Part shown: positions 19,527 to 29,099 of the stretch, in pieces | How positions within the stretch are numbered: the stretch's first letter is position 1 | How the letters are laid out: each line of letters starts with the position of its first letter | Assembly (NCBI GenBank): GCA_900107185.1 | Contig: FNPA01000004.1 | Coordinates: 62,001-126,000 of the forward strand | Length of the DNA stretch: 64,000 nt | Direction of reading: 5' to 3' | Origin: Ruminococcaceae bacterium YAD3003 | GTDB lineage: Bacteria; Bacillota; Clostridia; Saccharofermentanales; Saccharofermentanaceae | Translations under genes and position numbers: made by a program | Notes under the pieces: generated by a model | The model's input: only the letters and a program-made list of their open reading frames with translations | The model's database searches: none | What the model was told of the DNA's origin: nothing

Positions 19527-20780
19527 ATGGATGACAACGAATTAGACAGATTATTCGGAAATGATGCCGGGGCAGAAGATAATGCCGCGGAAGAATCAGT
19601 CAAAGAATCCGATAAGGAGACTGAGAAGAAGGATGCCGTTGAACCGGAGCCTTCTGACGAAGTTGCCGATGCAGGTCCTTTCGTAGTCAGCGAATCCCCT
19701 AAAAACGAAGAAGAATCCGAAGAAACAGAAGGCGATGACGATCAAGACGAAGAGCCTTCCGAAGATGATATAGACACCGATGAAGATGCTGAATCAGACG
19801 AAGAAGAGGAGTCTGAAGAGCAGGAAGAAGACGGTGAAGAAACAGCTGAAGAAGGATCAGAGGAGGAAGCCGAAGATTCTGAAGAAGATGCTGAAGAAAA
19901 AGTTCACGTAAAAGAAGTTCAGAAGAAGGCGAGACCTAAGAAAAAGCCTGTTGAGAAAAAGCCCTTGTCAGAGGTTATTCCTCTTAACGGCAAGAGTATA
20001 GCGGCAATTATCTTGGCCGTTGTTGTGGTGGTTATGGTTTGCCTCGTAATGTTCCTTCCGGCATTCCGTGTAAGAAACTGCCATGTTGAAGGAAATGTTG
20101 TTCTGACTGACCAGGACGTATTGAAGGCGGTCGGCCTTGAATACGATGCCCATCTCATGAGTGGCGTCAGCGGAAATATATTCGATATCATCAGACTGGA
20201 TTACGGAAAGACCGAAGAGAGAATAAAGAAAGAGAATCCCTACATTGAGGATATCAGAATTACCATTAAACTCCCTTCTACAGTAGATATCACCATCAAG
20301 GAGAGAAGTAAGGTCTGCTATGTCAGAACACCTGACGGATATGCTGCACTCGATAAGGACGGCATAGTTTTGGAACTCTCTTCTTTTGATAAGAACAGAA
20401 CCGTACAGCCGGTTATCTGCGGTCTTAATATCACATATGCCGAACTCGGAAAACCCGTAAGAATAAGCAACATGAACGATTACAAGAAGGCGATAATCGT
20501 TCTTGGAGCCATACTGGCTGCTGATAATGCCAGTGTAGGCGGTGATTATAGCATGTTTGAGAATACTTCAGAGGTAAGGATCCTGCCGAGCGGATATATA
20601 TTCCTGACAATCTATTCGCCGAGCGGCAACCTCATTCAGATAAAACTTAACGGCACCGACTCGATAAGTGACGATATGGCATGGCTTTTGTATGCATTTA
20701 ATGCCGATGCTTTCGATAAAGTTACTGTTGATGGCGCGTTGGATATGACCGGTGATGAGTACACTTTCAGGGAATACTAA
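19527..20780 (+). CDS. ftsQ: Cell division protein FtsQ/DivIB with long acidic cytoplasmic tail
   Basis: A 417-residue bitopic division protein. Residues 1-~135 are extremely acidic (runs of Glu, Asp and Ser), then comes a Lys/Pro-rich patch and one transmembrane helix (about 153-176). A POTRA domain follows, beginning at FRVRNCHVEGN and including DVLKAVGL, with an FtsQ-type beta domain after it. The acidic extension is far longer than in Bacillus DivIB. DivIB/FtsQ binds FtsL-DivIC and regulates septal synthesis. It starts 18 bases after murG. ftsA, expected next, is absent. Confidence 0.88.
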   Translation: MDDNELDRLFGNDAGAEDNAAEESVKESDKETEKKDAVEPEPSDEVADAGPFVVSESPKNEEESEETEGDDDQDEEPSEDDIDTDEDAESDEEEESEEQEEDGEETAEEGSEEEAEDSEEDAEEKVHVKEVQKKARPKKKPVEKKPLSEVIPLNGKSIAAIILAVVVVVMVCLVMFLPAFRVRNCHVEGNVVLTDQDVLKAVGLEYDAHLMSGVSGNIFDIIRLDYGKTEERIKKENPYIEDIRITIKLPSTVDITIKERSKVCYVRTPDGYAALDKDGIVLELSSFDKNRTVQPVICGLNITYAELGKPVRISNMNDYKKAIIVLGAILAADNASVGGDYSMFENTSEVRILPSGYIFLTIYSPSGNLIQIKLNGTDSISDDMAWLLYAFNADAFDKVTVDGALDMTGDEYTFREY

Positions 20781-20789
20781 TTAAATAAC

Positions 20790-20819
20790 TTGATTTCAGC
20801 TATTTAATGTTAATATAAA
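20790..20819 (+). promoter_or_regulatory. Candidate upstream ftsZ promoter
   Basis: TTGATT at 20790-20795 and TATAAA at 20814-20819 are separated by 18 bases. It lies in the 199-base gap between ftsQ and ftsZ and suggests that ftsZ is also transcribed on its own. Confidence 0.5.
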
Positions 20820-20864
20820 TATGAAAGTTTCTTTACATTCGGGCAGTAAATACCTCTGTCCGTA

Positions 20865-20893
20865 TTGATTGAAACTTCTGTTTGGGTTAAAAT
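20865..20893 (+). promoter_or_regulatory. Candidate ftsZ-proximal promoter
   Basis: TTGATT at 20865-20870 and TAAAAT at 20888-20893 are spaced 17 bases apart, a good sigma-A pattern, giving a leader of about 80 bases. A strong GGAGG ribosome site lies before the ftsZ ATG. Confidence 0.65.
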
Positions 20894-20979
20894 TTTGAAT
20901 GGTTAATAATATTTTTAATCAAGAAATTATTTTTTACTGTTGAAATTTTACAAGTTTACAGATACGGAGGAACAAAAGG

Positions 20980-22365
20980 ATGTCTGAGAGCAAGCACAGC
21001 TATTCAATGGACGAATCTAATGTTGCAAGCATTAAGGTAATCGGCGTAGGTGGAGGCGGAAGCAACGCTGTAAACCGCATGGTCGAGAGTGGTGTTCAGG
21101 GCGTCACGTTCATCGCTATCAATACTGATAATCAGGCTCTTGCACGTAACAAGGCAGAGATTAAGATACAGATTGGTGAGAAGGTTACCAGAGGTTTAGG
21201 ATGTGGAGCTGACCCGAGCGTTGGTGAGAAGTCTGCTGAAGAATCCAGAGATGAGATCGCTGAAGCTATTGCTAACACAGACATGCTCTTCATCACAGCC
21301 GGTATGGGCGGTGGTACAGGAACAGGTGCTGCTCCTGTAGTTGCTCAGATCGCAAGAGACCTCGGAATCCTTACAGTAGCTGTAGTTACCAGCCCTTTCA
21401 CTTTCGAAGGCGCTAAGAGAGCAGCTAACGCAGAGCGCGGAATCAGAGAACTCCAGAAGTCAGTAGATTCCCTCATCGTTGTTTCTAACGATAAGCTCCT
21501 TGACGTTGTTGATGACAACACAAGCTTCGAAGAAGCATTCAATATGGCAGACCAGGTATTGAAGTTCGGTGTAGCAGGTATTTCTGACCTCGTTGCAATC
21601 CCCGGACTCATCAACCTCGACTTGGCAGACGTTACACGTGTCATGAAGGATGCAGGTATCTGCCACATGGGTATCGGCCGTGCTTCAGGCGAAGACAGAG
21701 CTCAGGTTGCTATTAAGCAGGCTATCAATTCACCTCTCCTCGATACAACAATCGAAGGTGCTACAGGTGTTATCCTTAACTTCACAGGCGGAAGAGGAAT
21801 GCGTCTTTCTGAGATTGATGCAGCTTCTTCAATCGTTCGTCAGGCAGCAGCTCCTGAAGCAGAGATCATCGTTGGTGCAGTCGTTGATGATTCACTCGAA
21901 GATGAACTCATGATCACAGTTATCGCTTCAGGTTTTGACGGAACAGTTAATGCTTCTGCAGGACACAGAGCCAGCACATCAGTTCTCTCCAGAGAGAACC
22001 CTACACTTATCACATCAAGACAGCCTGTTGCTCCTCAGCCGAGAACTGACTATACACCGAGACAGGCAGAGCCTGCTCCGGCACCCGTTCCGGTACAGAG
22101 AGCACAGCCCGGTTTCAGATTCGGTGACGATTCTGTAGCTCAGCCTGCACCCGCACCTGCTCCTGTAGCTCCGGTACAGCCTCAGCCCGTTCAGCAGACA
22201 GCTCCTGTTCAGCCCGTACCTGTACAGCAGGCACCTGTTCAGCAGGCTCCTCAGCAGCCTGTTCAGATGGGTGGCAGACCGCAGGCTAATGTTGCTCCCA
22301 CAACTGATGAGAAGGCACAGAAGTCAGCTAAGCCTTGGTTCATGTTCGGTAAGGACGGACAGTAA
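20980..22365 (+). CDS. ftsZ: Cell division GTPase FtsZ
   Basis: A 461-residue tubulin homologue that forms the Z-ring. The N-terminal GTPase domain has [13 protein letters not shown], the tubulin signature [11 protein letters not shown] near residue 110 and the T7 loop NLDLADV near 211. After about residue 330 a long Pro/Gln/Ala/Val-rich linker follows, ending in [11 protein letters not shown]. The usual conserved C-terminal peptide (IPTFLRxR type) is not recognisable. Two candidate promoters lie upstream. With no adjacent ftsA, membrane tethering may rely on SepF or another partner. Confidence 0.97.
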   Translation: MSESKHSYSMDESNVASIKVIGVGGGGSNAVNRMVESGVQGVTFIAINTDNQALARNKAEIKIQIGEKVTRGLGCGADPSVGEKSAEESRDEIAEAIANTDMLFITAGMGGGTGTGAAPVVAQIARDLGILTVAVVTSPFTFEGAKRAANAERGIRELQKSVDSLIVVSNDKLLDVVDDNTSFEEAFNMADQVLKFGVAGISDLVAIPGLINLDLADVTRVMKDAGICHMGIGRASGEDRAQVAIKQAINSPLLDTTIEGATGVILNFTGGRGMRLSEIDAASSIVRQAAAPEAEIIVGAVVDDSLEDELMITVIASGFDGTVNASAGHRASTSVLSRENPTLITSRQPVAPQPRTDYTPRQAEPAPAPVPVQRAQPGFRFGDDSVAQPAPAPAPVAPVQPQPVQQTAPVQPVPVQQAPVQQAPQQPVQMGGRPQANVAPTTDEKAQKSAKPWFMFGKDGQ

Positions 22366-22383
22366 TTAAGGGGTTAATTATAA

Positions 22384-22857
22384 GTGATCTGTCCCAAATG
22401 TGGCGCGAACGATGATAAGGTCTTAGATTCAAGACCGACAGATGACGGTTTTGCTGTCAGAAGAAGACGTGTATGTCTTGTTTGCGGTGCGAGATTCTCA
22501 ACTATTGAGAAGATCGAAGGTTTGAAGCCGATGGTCGTTAAGAAAGACGGTTCGAAGCAACCTTACGATCCGGATAAGATTTTACGGAGCCTCGATGTTG
22601 CGTGCCAGAAACGCGGAGTATCACAGCAGGTTAAAGAGAATATCTGTTCCGATATTACGCACATTGTGGACGAGAGGTTTAATAAAGAGATATCCTCGTC
22701 AGAGATTGGCGAGTTTATTATGCAAAAGCTCAAGGATATAGATCGTGTATCTTATGTCCGCTTTGCATCGGTATATAAGAATTTCACAGACTTGGATTCT
22801 TATACTGCCGAGATCAATAATTTCGACATCGGAAGCGTTGCTCCCGTTGAAGAATAA
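22384..22857 (+). CDS. nrdR: Transcriptional repressor NrdR
   Basis: A 157-residue ATP-cone repressor of ribonucleotide reductase genes. The zinc ribbon has C3, C6, C31 and C34 with the RRRRVC segment between, and an ATP-cone domain (about 48-138) follows. The start is GTG at 22384, which places the first CPKC correctly. It lies 18 bases after ftsZ, an association common in Clostridia. No nrd gene is in the window, so its targets must lie elsewhere. Confidence 0.95.
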   Translation: MICPKCGANDDKVLDSRPTDDGFAVRRRRVCLVCGARFSTIEKIEGLKPMVVKKDGSKQPYDPDKILRSLDVACQKRGVSQQVKENICSDITHIVDERFNKEISSSEIGEFIMQKLKDIDRVSYVRFASVYKNFTDLDSYTAEINNFDIGSVAPVEE

Positions 22858-22860
22858 AGC

Positions 22861-22879
22861 TTTGTAACACTGTTACAAA
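22861..22879. promoter_or_regulatory. Perfect 19-bp palindrome upstream of the response regulator gene
   Basis: TTTGTAACA-C-TGTTACAAA is a perfect inverted repeat centred on one base, lying 38 bases before the response regulator ATG. A one-base centre cannot form an RNA hairpin loop and no T-run follows, so a protein-binding site is the best reading. A near copy lies at 36614-36628. The cognate regulator is unknown. Confidence 0.55.
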
Positions 22880-22916
22880 CCGGAAAACCTAGAAGTTATT
22901 GGACAGGGGTGATCAA

Positions 22917-23636
22917 ATGGCTGCTAACAAGGTTTTGCTCGTAGATGACGATCAGGGCATTATTGAAGTTCTCAAACTCTACTTTGAGAAAGAAGGCTAT
23001 CAGGTTTCAACATGCATGCAGGGTGATAAGGCCGTAGGCGCTTTCCAATCCTTTGCACCTGATATCGTAATTTTGGATCTCATGCTTCCCGGTATGGACG
23101 GTAATGATATTTGCCGTGAGATCAGAAAGACATCTGATGTTCCGATTATCATGTTGACAGCACGTACCGATACGCTCGATAAGATTGTTGGTCTTGAGCT
23201 CGGTGCAGATGACTACATTCCGAAGCCGTTTGAACCTAAGGAAGTCCTTGCCAGAGTTAAGGCAGTTTTAAGACGTACAGATAAGAGAGACAGCGCAGCT
23301 GCATCTTCTGAGAGTAAAGAAGTTGCTACTGACGTTATCACGTATCCGGGCTTTTCAGTTGATAAGATCCGTTACGTTGTAAGTGTTGACGGTAACGAGA
23401 TCTATATGCCGCCCAAGGAACTTGAACTTCTGTTCTTCCTCGCATCCAACCCTAACAGAGTTTTCACAAGAGAACAGCTCTTGGAGAACGTTTGGGGATA
23501 CGATTTTTACGGAGAATCACGTACTGTTGACGTTCACATTAAGCGTATCAGAGAGAAGATCGAGAACCCCGACAGAGAGCAGAATTGGAGCATTAAGACT
23601 GTCTGGAGCAAGGGATATAAGTTCGAGACGAGGTAA
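22917..23636 (+). CDS. OmpR/PhoB-family response regulator
   Basis: A 239-residue two-domain regulator. The receiver domain has D10-D12, the phospho-acceptor D54 in ILDLMLPGMDG, and the conserved lysine in PKPFEPKE. The C-terminal winged helix (about 145-237) has the PhoB-type ELELLFFLASNP and SRTVDVHIKRIREK motifs. ATG 22917 follows AGGGGTGA; a longer in-frame start at 22899 is less likely. It is paired with the kinase six bases downstream. The signal and targets are not evident; a 19-bp palindrome sits just upstream. Confidence 0.93.
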   Translation: MAANKVLLVDDDQGIIEVLKLYFEKEGYQVSTCMQGDKAVGAFQSFAPDIVILDLMLPGMDGNDICREIRKTSDVPIIMLTARTDTLDKIVGLELGADDYIPKPFEPKEVLARVKAVLRRTDKRDSAAASSESKEVATDVITYPGFSVDKIRYVVSVDGNEIYMPPKELELLFFLASNPNRVFTREQLLENVWGYDFYGESRTVDVHIKRIREKIENPDREQNWSIKTVWSKGYKFETR

Positions 23637-23641
23637 GCTTT

Positions 23642-25192
23642 ATGTCGTCGAGGTCTGACGGTAAACAAGTATCGGCAGGCTTTGCCGTTTTCCTGATTAC
23701 ATTTCTTGTATTAACGACAGTGATTGTATTTGCAGTCTTGTTGTTTCTTTCATATGAGAATATGTATAACAACCTCATCATCAGGGTTGAGTCCGGAACT
23801 CAGTCCGCCGCTGATGATCTGGCTACGGATATAACCTCGATTACTTCACTTCAGGCTGAACCTTTCGAATATGTCATTAACGATGACGGTTCGGAGAATT
23901 TTAAGAATTCCAGATTAATCGATAAGTTTGTTAACTCACAGACATACCGTTCATATGGTGCTGTCTATATCACTGACAAGGATGGAAGGATCTATTCCAG
24001 AAATTCCCTTGTTTACGATGTGGAAGATAACCTTCTGACTACTGAGGACGGACCTCTTTATATCGCACAGCAGGATGTATTGGATCTCTTAGAGAGAGCT
24101 GATGTTCTTGGTTTTGCGAGAACAGGTTCCAATAATACGGGAAGAGTCATTTCCATTAGTTGCGTTAGAATCTCAGGTACTCCTTATTTTGCAATCGTAA
24201 GTAACAGCGAAGGCACAGAGCAGACCAGATCAGAGTATTTAAACGTTATCTTTGTTCCTGCAGTTATCGCGATGATCATTGCAATAATCCTCTATGCAGT
24301 ATTCGTATATTTGAGCCTTAATCCTGTACGTGATATCTCACATGCAATCTCGAAAGTTGCTGAAGGTGACTACTCAGTAAGAGTAAGCCCCAAGTATTCT
24401 GACCCAAATGATTTCACGACTTTGGCAGTATCTTCCGAATTCACCGAGATGGGACGTACCGTCAATAATATGATTGAATCTCTCGAGAACCAGGAACGTG
24501 ACAGAGAGATGTTTATATCTTCTATTGCGCACGATATCAGAACTCCTCTTACATCGATCAACGGCTTCGTAACCGCAATGCTCGACGGTACTATTCCTGA
24601 AGAGAAGAGACAGCATTATCTTGAACTCATTAAGCAGCAGACAGACAGAATCAGAACTCTCGTAACACAGATGACAGAAGCATCATCTTTGTCTCATCCT
24701 GATCCTGATATGATGGAAGAATTCAATATCAATGACATGATTAATGACATCATTGATAACCTTGAAGCGCAGCTCACAGATAAGCAAATCAGAATAATTA
24801 AGTCATTAGATCCCGGTCCGGGAATTATTGTATACGGTGAAGCACAGCAGCTTTGCCGTGTAATTATTAATATAATCACCAACGCTATTAAGTTCACACC
24901 TCAAAACGGTGAGATCAAGGTTTCAACTGAATCCAATCCCAAACAAAGAAAGGTAATAATCTCTGTAGAAGATTCCGGCGCAGGCGTTGAAGAGTCAAAG
25001 AGACAGAGAATATTTGAGAGTTTCTATCAGGCTGATTCTTCACGTAAATCTGAAGGTTTTGGTCTCGGACTTTATATCTGCAAGCAGATCCTTGCAGGTC
25101 ATGGTCAAACGATCATCTGTGATGAAGGCAGAGAATTAGGTGGCGCGAGATTTGTATTCTCATTCCCTTATCCGCCGGAGAATCAGGAGTAA
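23642..25192 (+). CDS. Sensor histidine kinase with HAMP domain
   Basis: A 516-residue membrane kinase, partner of the preceding response regulator. A first transmembrane helix (about 15-38) and an extracytoplasmic sensor domain (about 40-200) precede a second helix (about 200-222). A HAMP linker beginning at LNPVRDISHAI follows, then HisKA with the phospho-acceptor in SIAHDIRTPLTS (H~297), and a HATPase domain with NIITNAIKFTP and GFGLGLYICKQI. The architecture resembles Firmicutes ResE/PhoR/WalK-type kinases, but the sensor region is too variable to name the signal. Confidence 0.92.
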   Translation: MSSRSDGKQVSAGFAVFLITFLVLTTVIVFAVLLFLSYENMYNNLIIRVESGTQSAADDLATDITSITSLQAEPFEYVINDDGSENFKNSRLIDKFVNSQTYRSYGAVYITDKDGRIYSRNSLVYDVEDNLLTTEDGPLYIAQQDVLDLLERADVLGFARTGSNNTGRVISISCVRISGTPYFAIVSNSEGTEQTRSEYLNVIFVPAVIAMIIAIILYAVFVYLSLNPVRDISHAISKVAEGDYSVRVSPKYSDPNDFTTLAVSSEFTEMGRTVNNMIESLENQERDREMFISSIAHDIRTPLTSINGFVTAMLDGTIPEEKRQHYLELIKQQTDRIRTLVTQMTEASSLSHPDPDMMEEFNINDMINDIIDNLEAQLTDKQIRIIKSLDPGPGIIVYGEAQQLCRVIINIITNAIKFTPQNGEIKVSTESNPKQRKVIISVEDSGAGVEESKRQRIFESFYQADSSRKSEGFGLGLYICKQILAGHGQTIICDEGRELGGARFVFSFPYPPENQE

Positions 25193-25198
25193 TTAGAA

Positions 25199-25840
25199 TT
25201 GGGTTCCCGGAACACAAAGGGAAAGGCACTCGCCTTGAAGACATACGAGACACTGTCCTTCGCTTTTCCGGACAGTATTTGTTCATTAGAGACAGATTTC
25301 CCCGAAAGATTGGCAATTAGAGGCATTTTGTCCGCGCAATGCACTGATAAAAGGGTTAATATTACTGCCAGAGAACTTTTCGATAAGTTCCCTGAAATGA
25401 AGGATATAGCAGCGCAGGATCCTGAAACGATCGCAGAGATTATTAAGCCTTGCGGTCTGACTAAATCAAAAACAAAATCTGTTATTGCCTTCGCAAAGAA
25501 AATGACTGACGAATGGGCAGGCGTTGTTCCCAATGATGTCGATCTTCTTATGGAGGTTCCCGGCATTGGACGGAAGATTGCAAATCTCATAGTCGGTGAG
25601 ATATATGGTACGCCTGCTGTAGTTGTTGATACACACTGCAAGCGTGTTATGAAGAGAATAGGTATAACAGACAGCGCAGATCCTGCTAAGGTTGAGAAGG
25701 ACATAATGAAGGTATTTCCTGAGGAATATTGGATTAAGATCGGACATTTATCAGTAGATCTCGGAAGGAAGTATTGCACGGCACAGTCTCCTAAGTGTGA
25801 TGAGTGTCCGCTTGCATCTTTCTGTGCAAGGAGGATCTGA
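25199..25840 (+). CDS. nth: Endonuclease III (DNA glycosylase/AP lyase)
   Basis: A 213-residue HhH-GPD glycosylase that excises oxidised pyrimidines. ILSAQCTDKRVN near residue 42, the helix-hairpin-helix with the catalytic lysine in VPGIGRKIANLI, and the catalytic aspartate in VVDTHCKRV are present. The four C-terminal cysteines (C-X6-C-X2-C-X5-C) bind a 4Fe-4S cluster. The start is TTG at 25199, nine bases after AGGAG; a shorter start is possible. It lies six bases after the kinase gene and three before recG. Confidence 0.93.
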   Translation: MGSRNTKGKALALKTYETLSFAFPDSICSLETDFPERLAIRGILSAQCTDKRVNITARELFDKFPEMKDIAAQDPETIAEIIKPCGLTKSKTKSVIAFAKKMTDEWAGVVPNDVDLLMEVPGIGRKIANLIVGEIYGTPAVVVDTHCKRVMKRIGITDSADPAKVEKDIMKVFPEEYWIKIGHLSVDLGRKYCTAQSPKCDECPLASFCARRI

Positions 25841-25843
25841 TAT

Positions 25844-28021
25844 ATGTCAGCAGTTCATTTGTCCAATCCTGTAACTGACCTGTATGGTATCGGTCCTGCA
25901 GCAGAAGAAAAACTTGCAAAGCTCGATATTTATACCATCTACGATCTTATTGCTTTTATACCCTGGCGCTACGATGACTGGTCTTCCGTAGGTACGATCG
26001 GATCATTTGATATAGGCAGCCGCCTTGACGATAACACCGGTTATGACCTGTCATTCAGAGGGACGGTTTCTACCAATCCTTCAGTTAATATCACAAACCG
26101 CAAAAAGCCTCTGACGTTTTTCGTTACTGATGGCACGGGAAGAATTAAACTTACGTTTTTTAATTCACCTTATCTGGCAGGAAAATTCTCGTTAGGTGAC
26201 GAGTGTTTTGTGCATGGTTCAGTTACTCTTTTTAACGGCCAGATGCAGATGGTAAATCCTTATATTGAGAAGGCTGAGAAGATAGAAGATAATGCGCTCA
26301 TCAGACCCGTTTATCATTTAACAGCAGGAATAACATCCAACAATATTTCGAAGTGGGTTAAGACTGCACTTAAGTTGTGCGGAAGTGAACTGATGTCATG
26401 CATTCCGGCAAAGATTGCTGAGGAAAAAGGATTTGCAGATCCATTGAGAGTTTATGAGATGGCACATTTTCCTGCGACTCTTGATGAGGCCCGTAAAGCC
26501 CGTGAACAATTGGCTTATGAGGAATTGATCCTTCTCGGAATCGGCATGAAATTATACAGCCAGGGACATGGTGTAAAAGAGATTGCAGATCAGGTTATTC
26601 CTTCCGGTCCTAACGGCATAGACAGAAATAAACTCGCAAAATGGAATCAGATCAAGGGTAATCTAGGCTTTGCTCTTACGGCAGACCAGACAGCTGCTTT
26701 CCGTGATGTTCAGACAGATCTCATGTCGACTGTTCCAATGAACAGATTGATCCAGGGTGACGTTGGTTCGGGTAAGACAATGGTAGCTGCATTATCAATG
26801 ATCATCACTGCTCTGATGGGTAAGCAGGCAGTGCTTCTTGCACCTACGTCGGTTCTTGCAACACAGCACTATAAGACGATTTCCAGGCTTATGCAGAACA
26901 GCGGAATAGAACCTGTTTTGCTCCTTGGTAAGACAAAGCCCTCCGAGAAATCAGAGATAAAAGAGAAGATTGCTGACGGCAGCGCGAGAGTGATTATCGG
27001 AACACATGCGCTCCTTACGGATGATATCAGATATAAGGATCTGGCACTGGTAATAGCAGACGAGCAGCACCGTTTCGGTGTTAAGCAGAGAGAAAAACTG
27101 TTGTTCAAAGATACTGCAAAAGATGGCACGGTTAAGAGCGTCCATAACCTTATCATGACTGCTACTCCTATTCCGAGAACACTTGCGATGGTTATCTATG
27201 GAGACATGGCTACTTCTGTTATCAGACAAAAGCCTATGGGGCGTCAGGAGATAACTACATGGTTTGTTAATTCCAAGAAGAGTAAAGCAATAGAAGAGAT
27301 GATGAGCATCAAACTCTCAGCCGGTGAACAGGTCTATATCGTCTGTGCTAAGATCGATAAGGATGAGACGGAATCCGGTATGGATAACATGGTCGGCGAA
27401 CCTGTATCAGGTGATGACAGCGTAACCAGTGTTTTCGAGATGAAGAAGATCATCGATTCAATGAGTGATCTGTCACAGTATTCGAGTGCGGTCCTTTATG
27501 GTTCCATGAAGGAAAAAGATAAGCTCGAGACCATGGAAAGATTTATCTCCGGAGACATAAAGATCCTTATTTCCACTACAGTTATTGAGGTCGGTGTTGA
27601 TAACCCCAATGCGAATGTCATGATCATCATGGATGCTGACAGATTCGGTCTCTCCACACTGCATCAGTTAAGAGGAAGAATCGGAAGAGGTGATAAGAAG
27701 TCTTTCTGTCTACTAGTTTCAGAATCACGTTCTGAACTGGCTCTGTCCAGAATGAAGATGATGTGTGAATCTTCTGACGGTTTTGCATTAGCGGAAAAAG
27801 ACCTCGAATTAAGAGGTCCTGGTGATTTTTATGGAACAAGACAGCATGGTATTCCGACACTTCGCGCAGCAAACCTGTATACTGATATGAAGATTGCCAC
27901 AGAGGCCTGTGAAGCAGTCAACAGGATAATAGAAGAGGGCGGAGAAGAAGCAGAACGTCTTAATGAATCGATCAAGAAGATGTTCGAGTTAAGATTCGCC
28001 AGAAAAATGGAGCAGATCTGA
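25844..28021 (+). CDS. recG: ATP-dependent DNA helicase RecG
   Basis: A 725-residue SF2 helicase that remodels stalled forks and Holliday junctions. The N-terminal wedge/OB region (about 1-250) precedes the helicase core with Walker A GDVGSGKT, DEQH box ADEQHRFG, motif III TATPIPRTL and motif VI QLRGRIGRG. C-terminal GPGDFYGTRQHG is the RecG TRG-type motif. Length fits the family. It overlaps rsmD by one base and belongs to a repair/housekeeping run with nth. Confidence 0.97.
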   Translation: MSAVHLSNPVTDLYGIGPAAEEKLAKLDIYTIYDLIAFIPWRYDDWSSVGTIGSFDIGSRLDDNTGYDLSFRGTVSTNPSVNITNRKKPLTFFVTDGTGRIKLTFFNSPYLAGKFSLGDECFVHGSVTLFNGQMQMVNPYIEKAEKIEDNALIRPVYHLTAGITSNNISKWVKTALKLCGSELMSCIPAKIAEEKGFADPLRVYEMAHFPATLDEARKAREQLAYEELILLGIGMKLYSQGHGVKEIADQVIPSGPNGIDRNKLAKWNQIKGNLGFALTADQTAAFRDVQTDLMSTVPMNRLIQGDVGSGKTMVAALSMIITALMGKQAVLLAPTSVLATQHYKTISRLMQNSGIEPVLLLGKTKPSEKSEIKEKIADGSARVIIGTHALLTDDIRYKDLALVIADEQHRFGVKQREKLLFKDTAKDGTVKSVHNLIMTATPIPRTLAMVIYGDMATSVIRQKPMGRQEITTWFVNSKKSKAIEEMMSIKLSAGEQVYIVCAKIDKDETESGMDNMVGEPVSGDDSVTSVFEMKKIIDSMSDLSQYSSAVLYGSMKEKDKLETMERFISGDIKILISTTVIEVGVDNPNANVMIIMDADRFGLSTLHQLRGRIGRGDKKSFCLLVSESRSELALSRMKMMCESSDGFALAEKDLELRGPGDFYGTRQHGIPTLRAANLYTDMKIATEACEAVNRIIEEGGEEAERLNESIKKMFELRFARKMEQI

Positions 28022-28584
28022 TGCCTAGAGTAGTAACAGGAAGATTCAGAGGCGCGATACTTCAGGCGCCCGAAGGTGATAAGACCAGACCTACGACTGA
28101 CAAAGTTAAAGAGGCCCTGTTCTCGATCATCCAGTCATCTGTTCCGGATTCCGAATTCCTCGATCTGTTTGCAGGATCGGGCCAGATAGGAATTGAGGCG
28201 TTGAGCCGCGGAGCTAAACGAGTAACTCTCGTTGAGAGGAGCGGACAGGCTGCATCCATAATTGCCAAAAACATCAGCAAGATAAGGATGGAAGGCTCCG
28301 ATGAGATCAGATTTCATAAAAAGAGCGTAGCCCAGGCTCTGGAGCTCTTGGGGCAAGCAGGCGAGAAATTTGATATTATATTCATGGATCCTCCCTATAA
28401 GGATGTACCCTTAAGGCTCGAAGAGGCTGCAAAGCTGATTCATGACTACGATATGCTTGCTCCAGGCGGAATGCTCATCGTTGAGCATGACAAAGACTGT
28501 GAGATGCCTGAGGAAATAGGCGGTCTTAAGTGTGTTCGTTCTTGTAGTTATGGGATTACAGTGATAACATTTTTTAAGGTATAA
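28021..28584 (+). CDS. rsmD: 16S rRNA (guanine(966)-N(2))-methyltransferase RsmD
   Basis: A 187-residue SAM-dependent methyltransferase. N-terminal GRFRGAIL, TRPTTDKVKEALFS, the SAM-binding LDLFAGSGQIGIEALSRGA, and the catalytic MDPPY near residue 122 identify it. The recG-rsmD-coaD order is common in Clostridia. The ATG overlaps the recG stop by one base, and a GGAGG site for coaD follows. Confidence 0.94.
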   Translation: MPRVVTGRFRGAILQAPEGDKTRPTTDKVKEALFSIIQSSVPDSEFLDLFAGSGQIGIEALSRGAKRVTLVERSGQAASIIAKNISKIRMEGSDEIRFHKKSVAQALELLGQAGEKFDIIFMDPPYKDVPLRLEEAAKLIHDYDMLAPGGMLIVEHDKDCEMPEEIGGLKCVRSCSYGITVITFFKV

Positions 28585-28602
28585 ATTTCGGAGGACAGTC
28601 GT

Positions 28603-29097
28603 TTGAAGGTTATGCTCTTTCCGGGGACGTTTGATCCCTTCACAAGAGGCCATAGAGACATTGCCAGAAGAGCTTCCAGGCTCTGTGATAAGCTGGTTGT
28701 TGCTGTTATGGAGAATGCTGCCAAGACACCTCTGTTTACTCCGGAAGAGAGAGTTGAACTTATCAAGCTCTCGTTGAAGAACGATGGCCTGGAAAATGTC
28801 GAAGTAGTGGCATGGGGTGGACTCCTTGTTGACCTCTACCAGCAGCTCGGATGCTGTGCCTCGGTAAGAGGAATCAGATCAGAGTCTGACTTCAGATATG
28901 AATCCGAGCACGCACTCGCCAACCGCCTTCTCTATTCAGGCTATGACGCAGTGCTCCTGCCTTGCAGAGACGATCTGTCACTTATCAGTTCTTCAATGGT
29001 AAAGGAAGTAGGATCATATGGCGGAGACATTTCAAAGATGGTTCCGGCTGAGATAATAGATTTGGTTAAGGAAAAACTTTTGAAAGGAAGGAATTAA
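28603..29097 (+). CDS. coaD: Phosphopantetheine adenylyltransferase CoaD
   Basis: A 164-residue nucleotidyltransferase, the penultimate step of coenzyme A synthesis. GTFDPFTRGH carries the HxGH-type motif at the N-terminus, RGIRSESDF lies near residue 88 and ISSSMVKE near 127. The start is TTG at 28603, preceded by GGAGG; this gives the standard N-terminus just before the GTFDP loop. It follows rsmD by 18 bases and is followed two bases later by a coiled-coil gene. Confidence 0.95.
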   Translation: MKVMLFPGTFDPFTRGHRDIARRASRLCDKLVVAVMENAAKTPLFTPEERVELIKLSLKNDGLENVEVVAWGGLLVDLYQQLGCCASVRGIRSESDFRYESEHALANRLLYSGYDAVLLPCRDDLSLISSSMVKEVGSYGGDISKMVPAEIIDLVKEKLLKGRN

Positions 29098-29099
29098 TA

